A model generated the notes under the pieces. It was not told the DNA's origin. It saw nothing but the letters and a program-made list of their open reading frames with translations, and did no database searches. Positions 52,588-60,081 of a stretch of DNA of 64,000 nucleotides are shown here, in pieces. Source of the stretch: Oceanospirillaceae bacterium (lineage in GTDB: Bacteria > Pseudomonadota > Gammaproteobacteria > Pseudomonadales > Balneatricaceae); the NCBI GenBank assembly GCA_029938085.1, contig JAPYOS010000002.1, positions 124,001-188,000 of the forward strand. Direction: 5' to 3'. Numbering within the stretch: the stretch's first letter is position 1; the number at the start of each line of letters is the position of its first letter. Both the position numbers and the translations under genes were made by a program.

Positions 52588-53583
52588 ATGACCGACAATC
52601 CCATCAGCACCGAAATTGATTTTGAGCACGACGGTATTCAGCATGGTTTTCTAAAGCTGCCGTATTCAAGCAATACGTCGGCTTGGGGTTCGGTGATGAT
52701 CCCCATTTGTCAGCTTAAAAATGGCAACGGCCCCACAGCATTATTCACCGGTGGCAATCATGGAGATGAGTACGAAGGGCCTACGGCGCTGTTTGACCTT
52801 GCCAATCGCCAACAGATTGATGATATCCAAGGCCGGGTTATTATTATACCCGCCATGAATTACCCCGCATTTTTGAGTCAAGATCGGGTGTCTCCCATAG
52901 ATGATATCAACCTTAACCGCGCCTTCCCTGGCGAAGCCTGCGGCACTGTGACGCAAATTATTGCCGACTATTTTTCACGCACCTTAGTGCCCATGGCCGA
53001 TCTGGTAGTGGATATTCACTCGGGTGGAAAAACCTTAGATTGCCTACCATTCGCTGCCTCTCATGTGCTCGATGACAAACACCAAGAAAACCAATGTGAG
53101 GCCGCCGCTAAAGCCTTTGGTGCACCTTATCTACTGAAGATGCTGGAGTTAGATGCGGACAGCATGTACGACACGCAAGTGGAATCCATGGGCAAAACTT
53201 TTGTGACTACTGAGATCGGAGGTGGCGGCAGTAGCACGCCCTATACGATAGAAATAGCCAAGCGAGGTGTGCGCAATTTACTCATTCACGCAGGCATTAT
53301 TAAAGGCGAAGCCACACCAAACCCGTCACCTTCGGTAAATTTAAACATGCCCGACGAGCGCTCGTTTTTGTGCTGCTACCATCATGGTTTAGTAGAGCCT
53401 TGCGTGGGCCTTGGAGAGCGGGTAAAAGCCGGTGATTTGGTGGCAAAAATCCATAACATCGATCGTACAGGCAGCCCACCAGAGTGTTATTATGCCAAGC
53501 GCGATGGCATGGTCATCATTAAACATGCGCCATCAATCATCAACATTGGCGACAACCTGATAGTCATCGCAGAAGTAGTTTAG
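52588..53583 (+). CDS. doeB: N-acetyl-diaminobutyrate deacetylase DoeB (aspartoacylase-like)
   Basis: The 331-residue zinc hydrolase of the succinylglutamate desuccinylase/aspartoacylase family has the ligand motif GGNHGDEYEGP (about residues 55-65), NLNRAFPG with the substrate Arg, and the third ligand in VVDIHSGGKTLD. Family members of this subtype remove the acetyl group from N-alpha-acetyl-2,4-diaminobutyrate after ectoine hydrolysis. Adjacency to doeA supports that. It converges with the flavoprotein gene 4 bp away. Aminotransferase DoeD and dehydrogenase DoeC are not adjacent. Confidence 0.9.
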   Translation: MTDNPISTEIDFEHDGIQHGFLKLPYSSNTSAWGSVMIPICQLKNGNGPTALFTGGNHGDEYEGPTALFDLANRQQIDDIQGRVIIIPAMNYPAFLSQDRVSPIDDINLNRAFPGEACGTVTQIIADYFSRTLVPMADLVVDIHSGGKTLDCLPFAASHVLDDKHQENQCEAAAKAFGAPYLLKMLELDADSMYDTQVESMGKTFVTTEIGGGGSSTPYTIEIAKRGVRNLLIHAGIIKGEATPNPSPSVNLNMPDERSFLCCYHHGLVEPCVGLGERVKAGDLVAKIHNIDRTGSPPECYYAKRDGMVIIKHAPSIINIGDNLIVIAEVV

Positions 53584-53587
53584 TCGA

Positions 53588-54913
53588 TTAATTTTCGTTT
53601 CTAGCAATCACTCGATCGCGCATCAGGCGTAAACGCACACCCCAACCCAATATGGGCTGCGGTGGCAAGGCATTAGGCTTGGGCCGCGCTTGGATCATGG
53701 CGATGGAATCAGTCATTTCCCCATTTGCCATGTGCGCCATTTGCTCACCAAACAAGGTGGCTAAACCAATACCGCCGCCGTTATAGCAGCCCGCCACCAG
53801 CAAGCCGCTATCGAGCTGATCAAACACTTGGCCATTGTTACCGCTAATGCAGGTAATGCCTGACCAAGTTGAATTAAACACCTCTGCTGGCAACTCAGGA
53901 AAACGTCGCTTTAAGCCATGTACATGGGTTGCTTTGCGTTTTTCTAGCTCACTAATCGACATATTCATACCTGGCCTTACTTCGGCGGTATTGCGCACCA
54001 TAATGCGCCGATCTTGCGTTAGCCTTACGGTTGCCCCCATGGCTTGAGCAGACAGCAAGCCCCAAGGTTCTGGGTTGCCTATCGCAGCGTATTCTTCATG
54101 CGTTAATGGCCGCGTCATACTCGCCGTTAAGGTCAGTGGGAATGCTTGCCTACGTTTGACGCCAGCACTGGCCATAAAACCGTTCACTGCCATCAATAGC
54201 TTGGGGGTTTTAATCTGGCCCATGGGCGTAGAGACTAGAAAGTCACTACCCTGCTTGCGCCAAGTTAACACAGGGCTGTTTTCGAAAAGAGACACATTGT
54301 CTGGCAGGATATTTATATACCCACGTGCCAACTTGGCAGGCTGCAACATAATGCCGCCGGCGGTCCACAGGGCTTGGGTGTAATAACGGGTACCTAAGCG
54401 CTGCTTGAGCTCAGCACCTTCCAAAATACGGTGATCCAAGTCGAGTTCTGCAAGCAGCTGACTAAAGCGCTGCAATTTGGCTTGATGGGCAGGCACCGCG
54501 GTGGCATGAAACTTACCTTGAGCCTGCCAATCACAATCAATTTGGTGTTCATCAACCAATTGACTAACGCAATCTACACCGGATTTGTTGAGGTTATATT
54601 TGTCACGGTATTGCTGCAGACCCGTGTCTGACATGTGGCCATCGTTGAGAGTGGAGTCCACTAAATAGCCGGAATTGCGGGCACTAGCACCCTCTGCTGC
54701 TTGCTGCGCTTCTAGCACCACAACCTTGGCGTTAGGGTTGAGCTGGGCAAACTTTCTAGCCGCAGACAAGCCCGTATAACCGGCGCCGATCACTACAAAG
54801 TCGGCAATCTGCTCACCTTGTAGCTCAACATTAGCTTGGCGGTAATCTAGCGCCTGAGTCCAACCACAGCCATTGTCGTTGGCAGGTAACGGGGCAAACA
54901 CCTTATGACTCAC
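53588..54913 (-). CDS. FAD-dependent amine/amino acid oxidase (PuuB-like DAO family)
   Basis: The 441-residue flavoprotein has the DAO Rossmann motif FVVIGAGYTGLSAARKFAQL (about residues 39-58) and EGASARNSG, where gamma-glutamylputrescine oxidases have the same ARNSG signature; TWSGITCISGNNGQVF and CYNGGGIGLATLFG near the end close the FAD site. It likely oxidises a secondary or primary amine to an imine. Convergent with doeB, it may be linked to diaminobutyrate or polyamine breakdown, but substrate is open. It overlaps the upstream 101-residue gene by 4 bp, so the two are coupled. Confidence 0.87.
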   Translation of the reverse strand: MSHKVFAPLPANDNGCGWTQALDYRQANVELQGEQIADFVVIGAGYTGLSAARKFAQLNPNAKVVVLEAQQAAEGASARNSGYLVDSTLNDGHMSDTGLQQYRDKYNLNKSGVDCVSQLVDEHQIDCDWQAQGKFHATAVPAHQAKLQRFSQLLAELDLDHRILEGAELKQRLGTRYYTQALWTAGGIMLQPAKLARGYINILPDNVSLFENSPVLTWRKQGSDFLVSTPMGQIKTPKLLMAVNGFMASAGVKRRQAFPLTLTASMTRPLTHEEYAAIGNPEPWGLLSAQAMGATVRLTQDRRIMVRNTAEVRPGMNMSISELEKRKATHVHGLKRRFPELPAEVFNSTWSGITCISGNNGQVFDQLDSGLLVAGCYNGGGIGLATLFGEQMAHMANGEMTDSIAMIQARPKPNALPPQPILGWGVRLRLMRDRVIARNEN

Positions 54914-55215
54914 TCGCCGCCAGATTCCAGCTGGCGCATGTATTCTGCTGGGTCAATGGCAATACCTAAAGAGCGCTTTTCGATGTAAAAGCCTTTTTTG
55001 GATTCGCGGCAGCGGAAACACACATAGGCGCCCACTTCAAATTCGAGGGCCTTGTCGGCCGAAAAGTAGGCGTATTCTTGTTCTTCAATTACCAAGGTAT
55101 GAATGTAGTATTCTGGCATGCCTAGCCATTCTACATGGGGGCCATCAGTGCTAACAGATTTGAGATAACCACGGCCTTGAATGGCTTTGGCTTTGACGTA
55201 AGGCTTGCGAGCCAT
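54910..55215 (-). CDS. Small hypothetical protein coupled to the DAO-type flavoprotein
   Basis: Not recognised. The 101-residue protein starts with a basic segment (ARKPYVKAKA), is predicted beta-rich in the middle (YYIHTLVIEEQEYAYFS), and has two close cysteines in CFRCRESKKGF followed by an acidic tail. There is no signal peptide or membrane span. It lies first in a two-gene unit with the flavoprotein and overlaps it by 4 bp (ATGA), so a shared role, for example a regulatory or electron-transfer partner, is possible but unproven. Confidence 0.7.
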   Translation of the reverse strand: MARKPYVKAKAIQGRGYLKSVSTDGPHVEWLGMPEYYIHTLVIEEQEYAYFSADKALEFEVGAYVCFRCRESKKGFYIEKRSLGIAIDPAEYMRQLESGGE

Positions 55216-55313
55216 AGTTTTTCCTAAACGAGACGATTAAACTAGCGCTATTGTATCTAGCTTGAACCTTGGCGTCAGCCAAAAATCGACAATTAACACA
55301 GCAAATCGTAATT

Positions 55314-55994
55314 ATGCAGCCTATTCAGATCCAACCCATCGGCATTATTCATTCTTGTTTTAAAGAAAAGTTTGCCACGCCACGCCAACCTGGCTTAGTG
55401 ACTGCAGCTAGCGCCCAGGTGGAACTAATAGCGCCCTATAACCTGGCAGACACCGTAGAGGGCTTGGCAGAGTTTTCTCATATCTGGCTGACTTTCGCCT
55501 TCCACCAAACCGCCCAGCAAGGTTGGAAACCAAAGGTCAGGCCTCCACGTTTAGGCGGCAATGCCAAACTAGGGGTATTTGCCACTCGCTCTACCTTTAG
55601 ACCCAATCCCTTGGGTTTATCGTTAGTTAAGCTGGAGTCTGTTGATACTAGTAATGGCGTTATTCTAAACGTCAGTGGTGCCGACCTTATTGACGGCACA
55701 CCTATCATCGACATTAAGCCCTACTTGCCCTGGGTGGAATCTATCCCCAACGCTAGAAGCGGTTTTGCCGGAGAAGACCAAGTCCTTCGGTTGCCCATTA
55801 AATATAGCGACCAAGCCAAGCAGGCATTAGCGTTAACACCAGACCTAACTCAGCTTATCGAACAGGTAGTAGCCCACGACCCACGACCGGCTTACCAACA
55901 AGACCCAGAGCGTATTTATGGCTGCAACATTGCCGACATCAACCTGCGCTGGCGTGTGGGAACACGGTGTATTGAGGTGGTTGAAATTACCTAA
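55314..55994 (+). CDS. trmO: tRNA N6-methyltransferase TrmO (TsaA/YaeB family)
   Basis: From the ATG at 55314 the product is 226 residues. The beta-barrel TsaA domain shows PIGIIHSCFKEKFATPRQPG, LAEFSHIWLTFAFH and GVFATRSTFRPNPLGLS, all diagnostic. TrmO methylates t6A37 in threonine tRNA using AdoMet. An in-frame upstream start at 55269 would add 15 residues that family members lack. It stands alone between the small hypothetical gene and bioA. Confidence 0.92.
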   Translation: MQPIQIQPIGIIHSCFKEKFATPRQPGLVTAASAQVELIAPYNLADTVEGLAEFSHIWLTFAFHQTAQQGWKPKVRPPRLGGNAKLGVFATRSTFRPNPLGLSLVKLESVDTSNGVILNVSGADLIDGTPIIDIKPYLPWVESIPNARSGFAGEDQVLRLPIKYSDQAKQALALTPDLTQLIEQVVAHDPRPAYQQDPERIYGCNIADINLRWRVGTRCIEVVEIT

Positions 55995-56050
55995 AAATCC
56001 ACCACAGCTATGCTAAGATGTGGCGACACTCAGAACATTATTTAACCATC

Positions 56051-57358
56051 ATGACCCCAGAACAACTCATCGCCCTAGACCAACAACACGTTTGGCACCC
56101 CTACGCGTCTATGGACAACCCGCCACCGGCCTACCCTGTAGCAAGTGCCCATGGCGTACGCCTGACCCTAGCCGATGGCACGCAATTGATTGATGGCATG
56201 GCCTCTTGGTGGTGTGCGGTACATGGCTATAACCATCCCCACCTCAACGCCGCGATGACAAAACAAATTGCCGACATGTCGCACGTTATGTTTGGCGGAA
56301 TTACCCATGTCCCCGCGGTGACTTTGGCAAAGCGTTTAGTCGATATGACGCCAGCCGGTTTAGAGAAAGTGTTTTTTGCAGATTCTGGCTCGGTAGCCGT
56401 AGAAGTGGCCATTAAAATGGCACTGCAATACTGGCATTCCAAAGGCCAAACCAATAAACAAAAACTGGTGACTATTCGTAACGGATACCACGGCGACACC
56501 TTTGGTGCTATGGCAGTGTGTGATCCAGTCAATGGCATGCACTCCTTGTTTGCTGGAGTATTACCACAGCACCATTTCATAGCCGCGCCACCCATGGGTT
56601 TTGACCGCCCTCTTGAAACAGTCGATTTAGATGAACTAGAAAGCACATTACAACAACACCAAAATGAGCTGGCCGCACTTATTTTGGAGCCTATTGTTCA
56701 AGGCGCCGGTGGTATGCGTTTTTATAGCCCCGCATGGCTTAAGGCCGCTGCCGATTTGTGTAAACAATATAATGTACTGTTAATTGCCGACGAAATTGCC
56801 ACTGGCTTTGGTCGTAGCGGGGCATTATTCGCCTGTGATCATGCCGACGTTAGCCCAGATATCATGTGCTTAGGCAAAGCCATTACCGGCGGCACCATGA
56901 GCTTTGCGGCCACCTTAACTACCACAGAAATTGCCACCAGCATTTCTCGGGGCGAGGCAAGTTGTTTTATGCATGGCCCAACCTTCATGGCTAATCCATT
57001 AGCCTGTGCGGTGGCCAACGCCAGTTTAGATTTACTTGAGCAGACCGACTGGAAAGCTCAAGTCAATGGCTTGAACCAAGCCCTCAAACAACAACTAGAA
57101 CCCGCACTGGCGCTAGAATACGTTGAGGATGTACGGGTATTAGGCGCCATCGGTGTGGTACAAGTCACCGACCCAGTGGATTTGGGAAAAATTCAGAAGA
57201 TGTTAGTTGATGAAGGTGTGTGGGTCAGGCCATTTGGCAAGTTGGTTTATGTGATGCCACCCTATGTAATGAGCCCGCAAGACCTCGCTCTATTATGCCA
57301 AGGTATGCTTCGCGCCTTAGCCACCTACTTCAAGGAACCTCATGACCCCACTCACTGA
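56051..57358 (+). CDS. bioA: Adenosylmethionine-8-amino-7-oxononanoate aminotransferase BioA
   Basis: The class III aminotransferase starts MTPEQLIALDQQHVWHPY, in register with E. coli BioA. It has DGMASWWCAVHGYNHPHL, SHVMFGGITH, NGYHGDTFGAM, the cofactor Asp in IADEIATGFGRSG and Lys in CLGKAITGG. It makes 7,8-diaminopelargonate for biotin. The ATG at 56018 would add 11 atypical residues. Other bio genes are not in the window, and no clear BirA operator was found. The thioesterase gene overlaps its end by 17 bp. Confidence 0.95.
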   Translation: MTPEQLIALDQQHVWHPYASMDNPPPAYPVASAHGVRLTLADGTQLIDGMASWWCAVHGYNHPHLNAAMTKQIADMSHVMFGGITHVPAVTLAKRLVDMTPAGLEKVFFADSGSVAVEVAIKMALQYWHSKGQTNKQKLVTIRNGYHGDTFGAMAVCDPVNGMHSLFAGVLPQHHFIAAPPMGFDRPLETVDLDELESTLQQHQNELAALILEPIVQGAGGMRFYSPAWLKAAADLCKQYNVLLIADEIATGFGRSGALFACDHADVSPDIMCLGKAITGGTMSFAATLTTTEIATSISRGEASCFMHGPTFMANPLACAVANASLDLLEQTDWKAQVNGLNQALKQQLEPALALEYVEDVRVLGAIGVVQVTDPVDLGKIQKMLVDEGVWVRPFGKLVYVMPPYVMSPQDLALLCQGMLRALATYFKEPHDPTH

Positions 57359-57761
57359 AGACAATCCGGTTCACCTGTACAACTGCGGCATACAGGTTAG
57401 AGTCAGCGACTTAAACTACGGCAATCACCTAGGCAACGATGCCATATTAAGCTATTTTCATGAAATTCGTGTGCAGTGGCTAAGTCATAATGAACTCAGT
57501 GAGCAAGGCGTTGGCGGCTGCGGCCTGATTATGACGGGTGCCAATATTGACTACCTAAAGCAAGCTCACCTTCACCAAAAGCTAACCCTATCCCTCAGTG
57601 TTAGCAGCATAAGCAAGGCGCGTTTTAGCCTACTGTATAAACTCAAAGACCAAAAGACAGGGCACCTCATTGCCACTGGCGAAACCCACATGGGCTGTTT
57701 TGATTACCAACGTCAAAAACCAGCACGCATGCCGACAGCCTTCGCTGAATTGCTAAAATAA
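57342..57761 (+). CDS. Hot-dog fold acyl-CoA thioesterase (4HBT family)
   Basis: The 139-residue protein has the family pattern VSDLNYGNHLGNDAILSYFHE (split about residues 21-41) and a central hot-dog helix, followed by LIATGETHMGCFD. The Asp/Asn-x-x-N-H-x-N segment supplies the catalytic acidic or polar residue. It hydrolyses acyl-CoA or acyl-ACP thioesters; the exact chain is unknown. It overlaps bioA by 17 bp, so co-translation with the biotin gene is likely, perhaps by chance of compaction. Confidence 0.85.
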   Translation: MTPLTEDNPVHLYNCGIQVRVSDLNYGNHLGNDAILSYFHEIRVQWLSHNELSEQGVGGCGLIMTGANIDYLKQAHLHQKLTLSLSVSSISKARFSLLYKLKDQKTGHLIATGETHMGCFDYQRQKPARMPTAFAELLK

Positions 57762-57771
57762 CGACTCGTCT

Positions 57772-57789
57772 TTCCGGCGCAGGCCGGAA
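57772..57789. repeat. REP-like hairpin (TTCCGGC-GCAG-GCCGGAA)
   Basis: A perfect 7-bp stem with a 4-base loop lies right after the thioesterase stop and is flanked by GTC on the left and TCCC on the right, the common form of a dispersed CGTC-TTCCGGC... repeat. It may also end the bioA transcript. Confidence 0.6.
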
Positions 57790-57813
57790 TCCCTGCCATA
57801 CTTGAGTGCAACG

Positions 57814-57847
57814 ACCCTCATCGTTTACATTTGTAAACGATGAGGGT
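57814..57847. promoter_or_regulatory. 34-bp perfect palindrome, HicAB-type operator candidate
   Basis: The arms ACCCTCATCGTTTACA and TGTAAACGATGAGGGT (16 bp each, 2-base centre TT) are fully complementary. It lies 26 bp before the HicA-like gene, where an autoregulatory operator for an antitoxin is expected. It could also form an RNA hairpin if transcribed. Confidence 0.7.
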
Positions 57848-57872
57848 AAGATAAGAACATTAAGGACGAGCC

Positions 57873-58106
57873 ATGAAAAAGCACCCGAATAAGGACATTC
57901 GAGCCGCTATTAGCTATGCAGTTTCTTGCGGCTGGAGGCCAGTTGAAGCTGGCAATTCTAGCCACGCATACTGTCGCTTAAAGTGTCGACTATTACATGG
58001 CGAGCATCAAATGAGCGTGTGGAGTACTCCAAAATCTGCGCAGCAACATGCCCGGCAAATTATACGTAAAGTAAATGAGTGCATTGTGAAGGGACCTTAT
58101 CTATGA
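57873..58106 (+). CDS. HicA-like toxin (mRNA interferase family)
   Basis: The 77-residue, basic protein has the HicA dsRBD-like pattern: an N-terminal helix (KDIRAAISYAVSCGW), then GNSSHAYCRL with the catalytic-type histidine, and a C-terminal helical part (QQHARQIIRKVNECI). HicA cleaves mRNA independent of ribosomes. The AAGGA box before the ATG is good. It overlaps the HicB-like gene by 4 bp (ATGA), the standard toxin-antitoxin arrangement. The similarity is by pattern; a divergent variant is possible. Confidence 0.75.
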   Translation: MKKHPNKDIRAAISYAVSCGWRPVEAGNSSHAYCRLKCRLLHGEHQMSVWSTPKSAQQHARQIIRKVNECIVKGPYL

Positions 58107-58573
58107 ATACTTATTTTTTTACATTGGTGCTTAAAGGTGCAGGCTCGTTGTTGTCACGTATAGAAGACAACCTATATGAAGCAGAGTGCTCGGACGCACT
58201 TGTGTGCAGTTATAACGGTACCATTTATTTGGAATTTGATCGTCAAGCCAAATCTCCACAAGAAGCGATAACATTCGCAATTGAAAATGTACAAACTGCA
58301 GGCCTGAGTGTTGCATCCGTACAGGAAGGTGGCGTTGCGTCAATGGCCGAAATTGCCAGCCGCAGCAAACTCACTCGTGCTGCTATAAATAATTACATTA
58401 AATCCACCCGTGGCCCCGGCAACTTTCCTGAGCCTGTATATGGGCTCACGTCTGGGTCACCGCTCTATAGCTGGCCCGATGTTGCTCTTTGGTTGCACCA
58501 GCAAGGCAAGGTAAGCCATAGTGTTATGGCTACATCTAAGGCAGCACAAGAAATCACTTTAAAGAGATTCTGA
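58103..58573 (+). CDS. HicB-like antitoxin with a DNA-binding domain
   Basis: From the overlapping ATG at 58103 the product is 156 residues. The N-terminal half (about 1-80) is a HicB-like fold (FTLVLKGAGSLLSR, SYNGTIYLEFDRQAKSPQEA). The C-terminal half contains a helix-turn-helix (MAEIASRSKLTRAAINNYIKS) followed by GPGNFPEPVYGL and the WPDVALWLHQQGK segment, common in MerR/excisionase-type DNA readers. It would neutralise the toxin and repress the pair at the palindrome at 57814-57847. The gene's end overlaps a small dispersed hairpin. Confidence 0.75.
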   Translation: MNTYFFTLVLKGAGSLLSRIEDNLYEAECSDALVCSYNGTIYLEFDRQAKSPQEAITFAIENVQTAGLSVASVQEGGVASMAEIASRSKLTRAAINNYIKSTRGPGNFPEPVYGLTSGSPLYSWPDVALWLHQQGKVSHSVMATSKAAQEITLKRF

Positions 58574-58587
58574 ATCAAGTTCAGAAT
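58567..58587. repeat. Dispersed hairpin (ATTCTGAA-TCAAG-TTCAGAAT)
   Basis: A perfect 8-bp stem overlaps the stop codon of the HicB-like gene and is followed by GACG. It is the same unit type as the one at 30718-30737 between ilvC and modF (ATTCTGA...TCAGAATGAC). The element has been used to end a reading frame here. Confidence 0.65.
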
Positions 58588-58615
58588 GACGTATTATTGA
58601 GTTTAGGAATAAAGC

Positions 58616-59404
58616 ATGAAGAACCGTGAAGACTACACCGAAACCAATCGTGTCATGTGGAATGAAACGGCGGCGATACATCAATCAAACTATGTGAATG
58701 ATTTACTTAAACGTATTAAAGCGCCTGACTACTGCACCTTTGATGCCGTGGAACAGCGGTTGTTTGCGCAAATTGATCTATCGGGTAAAGCTGTGGTGCA
58801 GCCTTCTTGCAACAATGCCAGAGAACTCATTTCAGTAAAAAAGGCGGGCGCTGGGCGCTGTTTGGGGTTGGATATTAGTGATGCTTTTATTGCTCAAGGC
58901 AAGCAACTAGTTCATGCGGCAGACGTGGATATTGAGCTGGTGCGCACTAACCTCTATGACATTAAAGATGAGTACAATGGTCAGTTTGATGTGGTTTACG
59001 TTACGGTGGGCGCCTTAGGCTGGCTGCCGGACCTAAGTGACTACATAGGCTTATTGAGCCGCATGCTGAAGCCTGATGGGCAATTGTTTATGTATGAAAT
59101 GCACCCTGTCATGATTATGTTTGAAACAGAGTCAGGCAGCACTGTCGTGAATGACTATTTTCAGCGCACAGCCTACCGCGAAGAAGATGATGCGGACTAC
59201 ATGGACCCAGATGCTAAAATTGAATCACCGAGCTACTGGTTTCAACATACCTTGGGTGATATTTTGGGGCAATGTATAGACCACGGCCTTAACATTAATC
59301 ACTTTGAAGAGTACCGCCACGACATTTCCAACGTTGGCGCTCACTTGGAACAAAGCGAGCATTGCCCACCTTTGTGCTTTAGCCTTATTGCTAAAAAAGC
59401 CTAG
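58616..59404 (+). CDS. Class I SAM-dependent methyltransferase
   Basis: The 262-residue protein has an AdoMet Rossmann core: the motif I region is GKAVVQPSCNNARELISV with CLGLDISDAFI (acidic residue binding ribose), and FDVVYVTVGALGWLPD is motif IV. The GxGxG loop is replaced by PSCNNA, which is atypical. Small-molecule methyltransferases of this kind are common and the substrate is unknown. It lies after the HicAB pair, with no clear partner. It is probably transcribed alone; a dispersed repeat follows the stop. Confidence 0.82.
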   Translation: MKNREDYTETNRVMWNETAAIHQSNYVNDLLKRIKAPDYCTFDAVEQRLFAQIDLSGKAVVQPSCNNARELISVKKAGAGRCLGLDISDAFIAQGKQLVHAADVDIELVRTNLYDIKDEYNGQFDVVYVTVGALGWLPDLSDYIGLLSRMLKPDGQLFMYEMHPVMIMFETESGSTVVNDYFQRTAYREEDDADYMDPDAKIESPSYWFQHTLGDILGQCIDHGLNINHFEEYRHDISNVGAHLEQSEHCPPLCFSLIAKKA

Positions 59405-59406
59405 CC

Positions 59407-59458
59407 ACTGCGAGAAACGATGTGGCAGTTGGATCGCCACGCTGCGCTCGCGAAGACG
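59407..59458. repeat. Paired dispersed repeat, GCGAG...GTGGCA type, head-to-head
   Basis: Two units face each other: ACTGCGAG...GTGGCAGT on one side and the complement of GTGGCGATCCA...GCGAG...CG on the other. The right half in reverse reads CGTCTTCGCGAGCGCAGC and then GTGGCGATCC, the same family as the element at 9119-9153. Confidence 0.6.
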
Positions 59459-59470
59459 GTTACGGTGGGG

Positions 59471-60064
59471 CTAATCAAAGTAGGCGTAGCAATAGGTGAT
59501 GGGCTCTAGCCCGTGGCGCTTTGCCTCACACAGCTGACATTCAACGGTGGCGGAAACTCGGGAGTATTTTTCGCAGTCGATACAGTTGGCTTTATCCACC
59601 CCCTGCCACTGAGAACCAGGAAACTCCTGCCAGTGCTTCCCCAAGGTAATGATTTCATGGCCTTTGAGTAAGTCACCCGCATGATAGCGGCCCACAATAA
59701 TCTTAATACGTTGATCAACGGCGCGCTTGCGGCGCTGCTCTTCCACTTGTGTTTGGTCTGGCGCCATATGGGCGGCCAAAATACTCATTGTATCAAGCAT
59801 GCCTTGCTGTTGTTTAGCGAAGTGTTTTAAGGCGTGTTCCAGCTGCGCCTCACGGCCTAAGGGAATAGTATACGCTAGCAAGTCGGGATCCCAGTGACCA
59901 CCGGCTAAGTGCAACGATTGCATCAAATCAATATTGTGGTCACCGTAGAGGCGTAAGTCATGGGCAGTGGTGACTAGTTCGTAGCCCAGTGGTAAGTGGT
60001 CGAGCAAAGACGCCGGGGGCGCTGCCGCATCTTCTATATCTTCACTTTCAAACCAATCACTCAT
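59471..60064 (-). CDS. Hypothetical protein with a C-terminal cysteine cluster
   Basis: Not recognised. The 197-residue protein has an acidic N-terminus (EDIEDAAAPP), a middle rich in His and Leu, a helical basic section (EEQRRKRAVDQRIKI), and a C-terminal cluster CIDCEKYSRVSATVEC with QLCEAKRHG that looks like a zinc ribbon. There is no signal peptide. It lies 18 bp downstream of dnaB on the same strand, so it is likely co-transcribed with the replicative helicase. Any role in replication is guesswork. Confidence 0.75.
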   Translation of the reverse strand: MSDWFESEDIEDAAAPPASLLDHLPLGYELVTTAHDLRLYGDHNIDLMQSLHLAGGHWDPDLLAYTIPLGREAQLEHALKHFAKQQQGMLDTMSILAAHMAPDQTQVEEQRRKRAVDQRIKIIVGRYHAGDLLKGHEIITLGKHWQEFPGSQWQGVDKANCIDCEKYSRVSATVECQLCEAKRHGLEPITYCYAYFD

Positions 60065-60081
60065 AAAATTAACCCTTCAGG

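Noticed and set aside
57814-57847. BirA operator for bioA, because of the TTTACA/TGTAAA core
   Set aside because: BirA sites have TTGTAAACC and its complement spaced by about 14-15 bases and lie before bio genes. This palindrome has a 2-base centre and lies downstream of bioA, before the HicAB pair.
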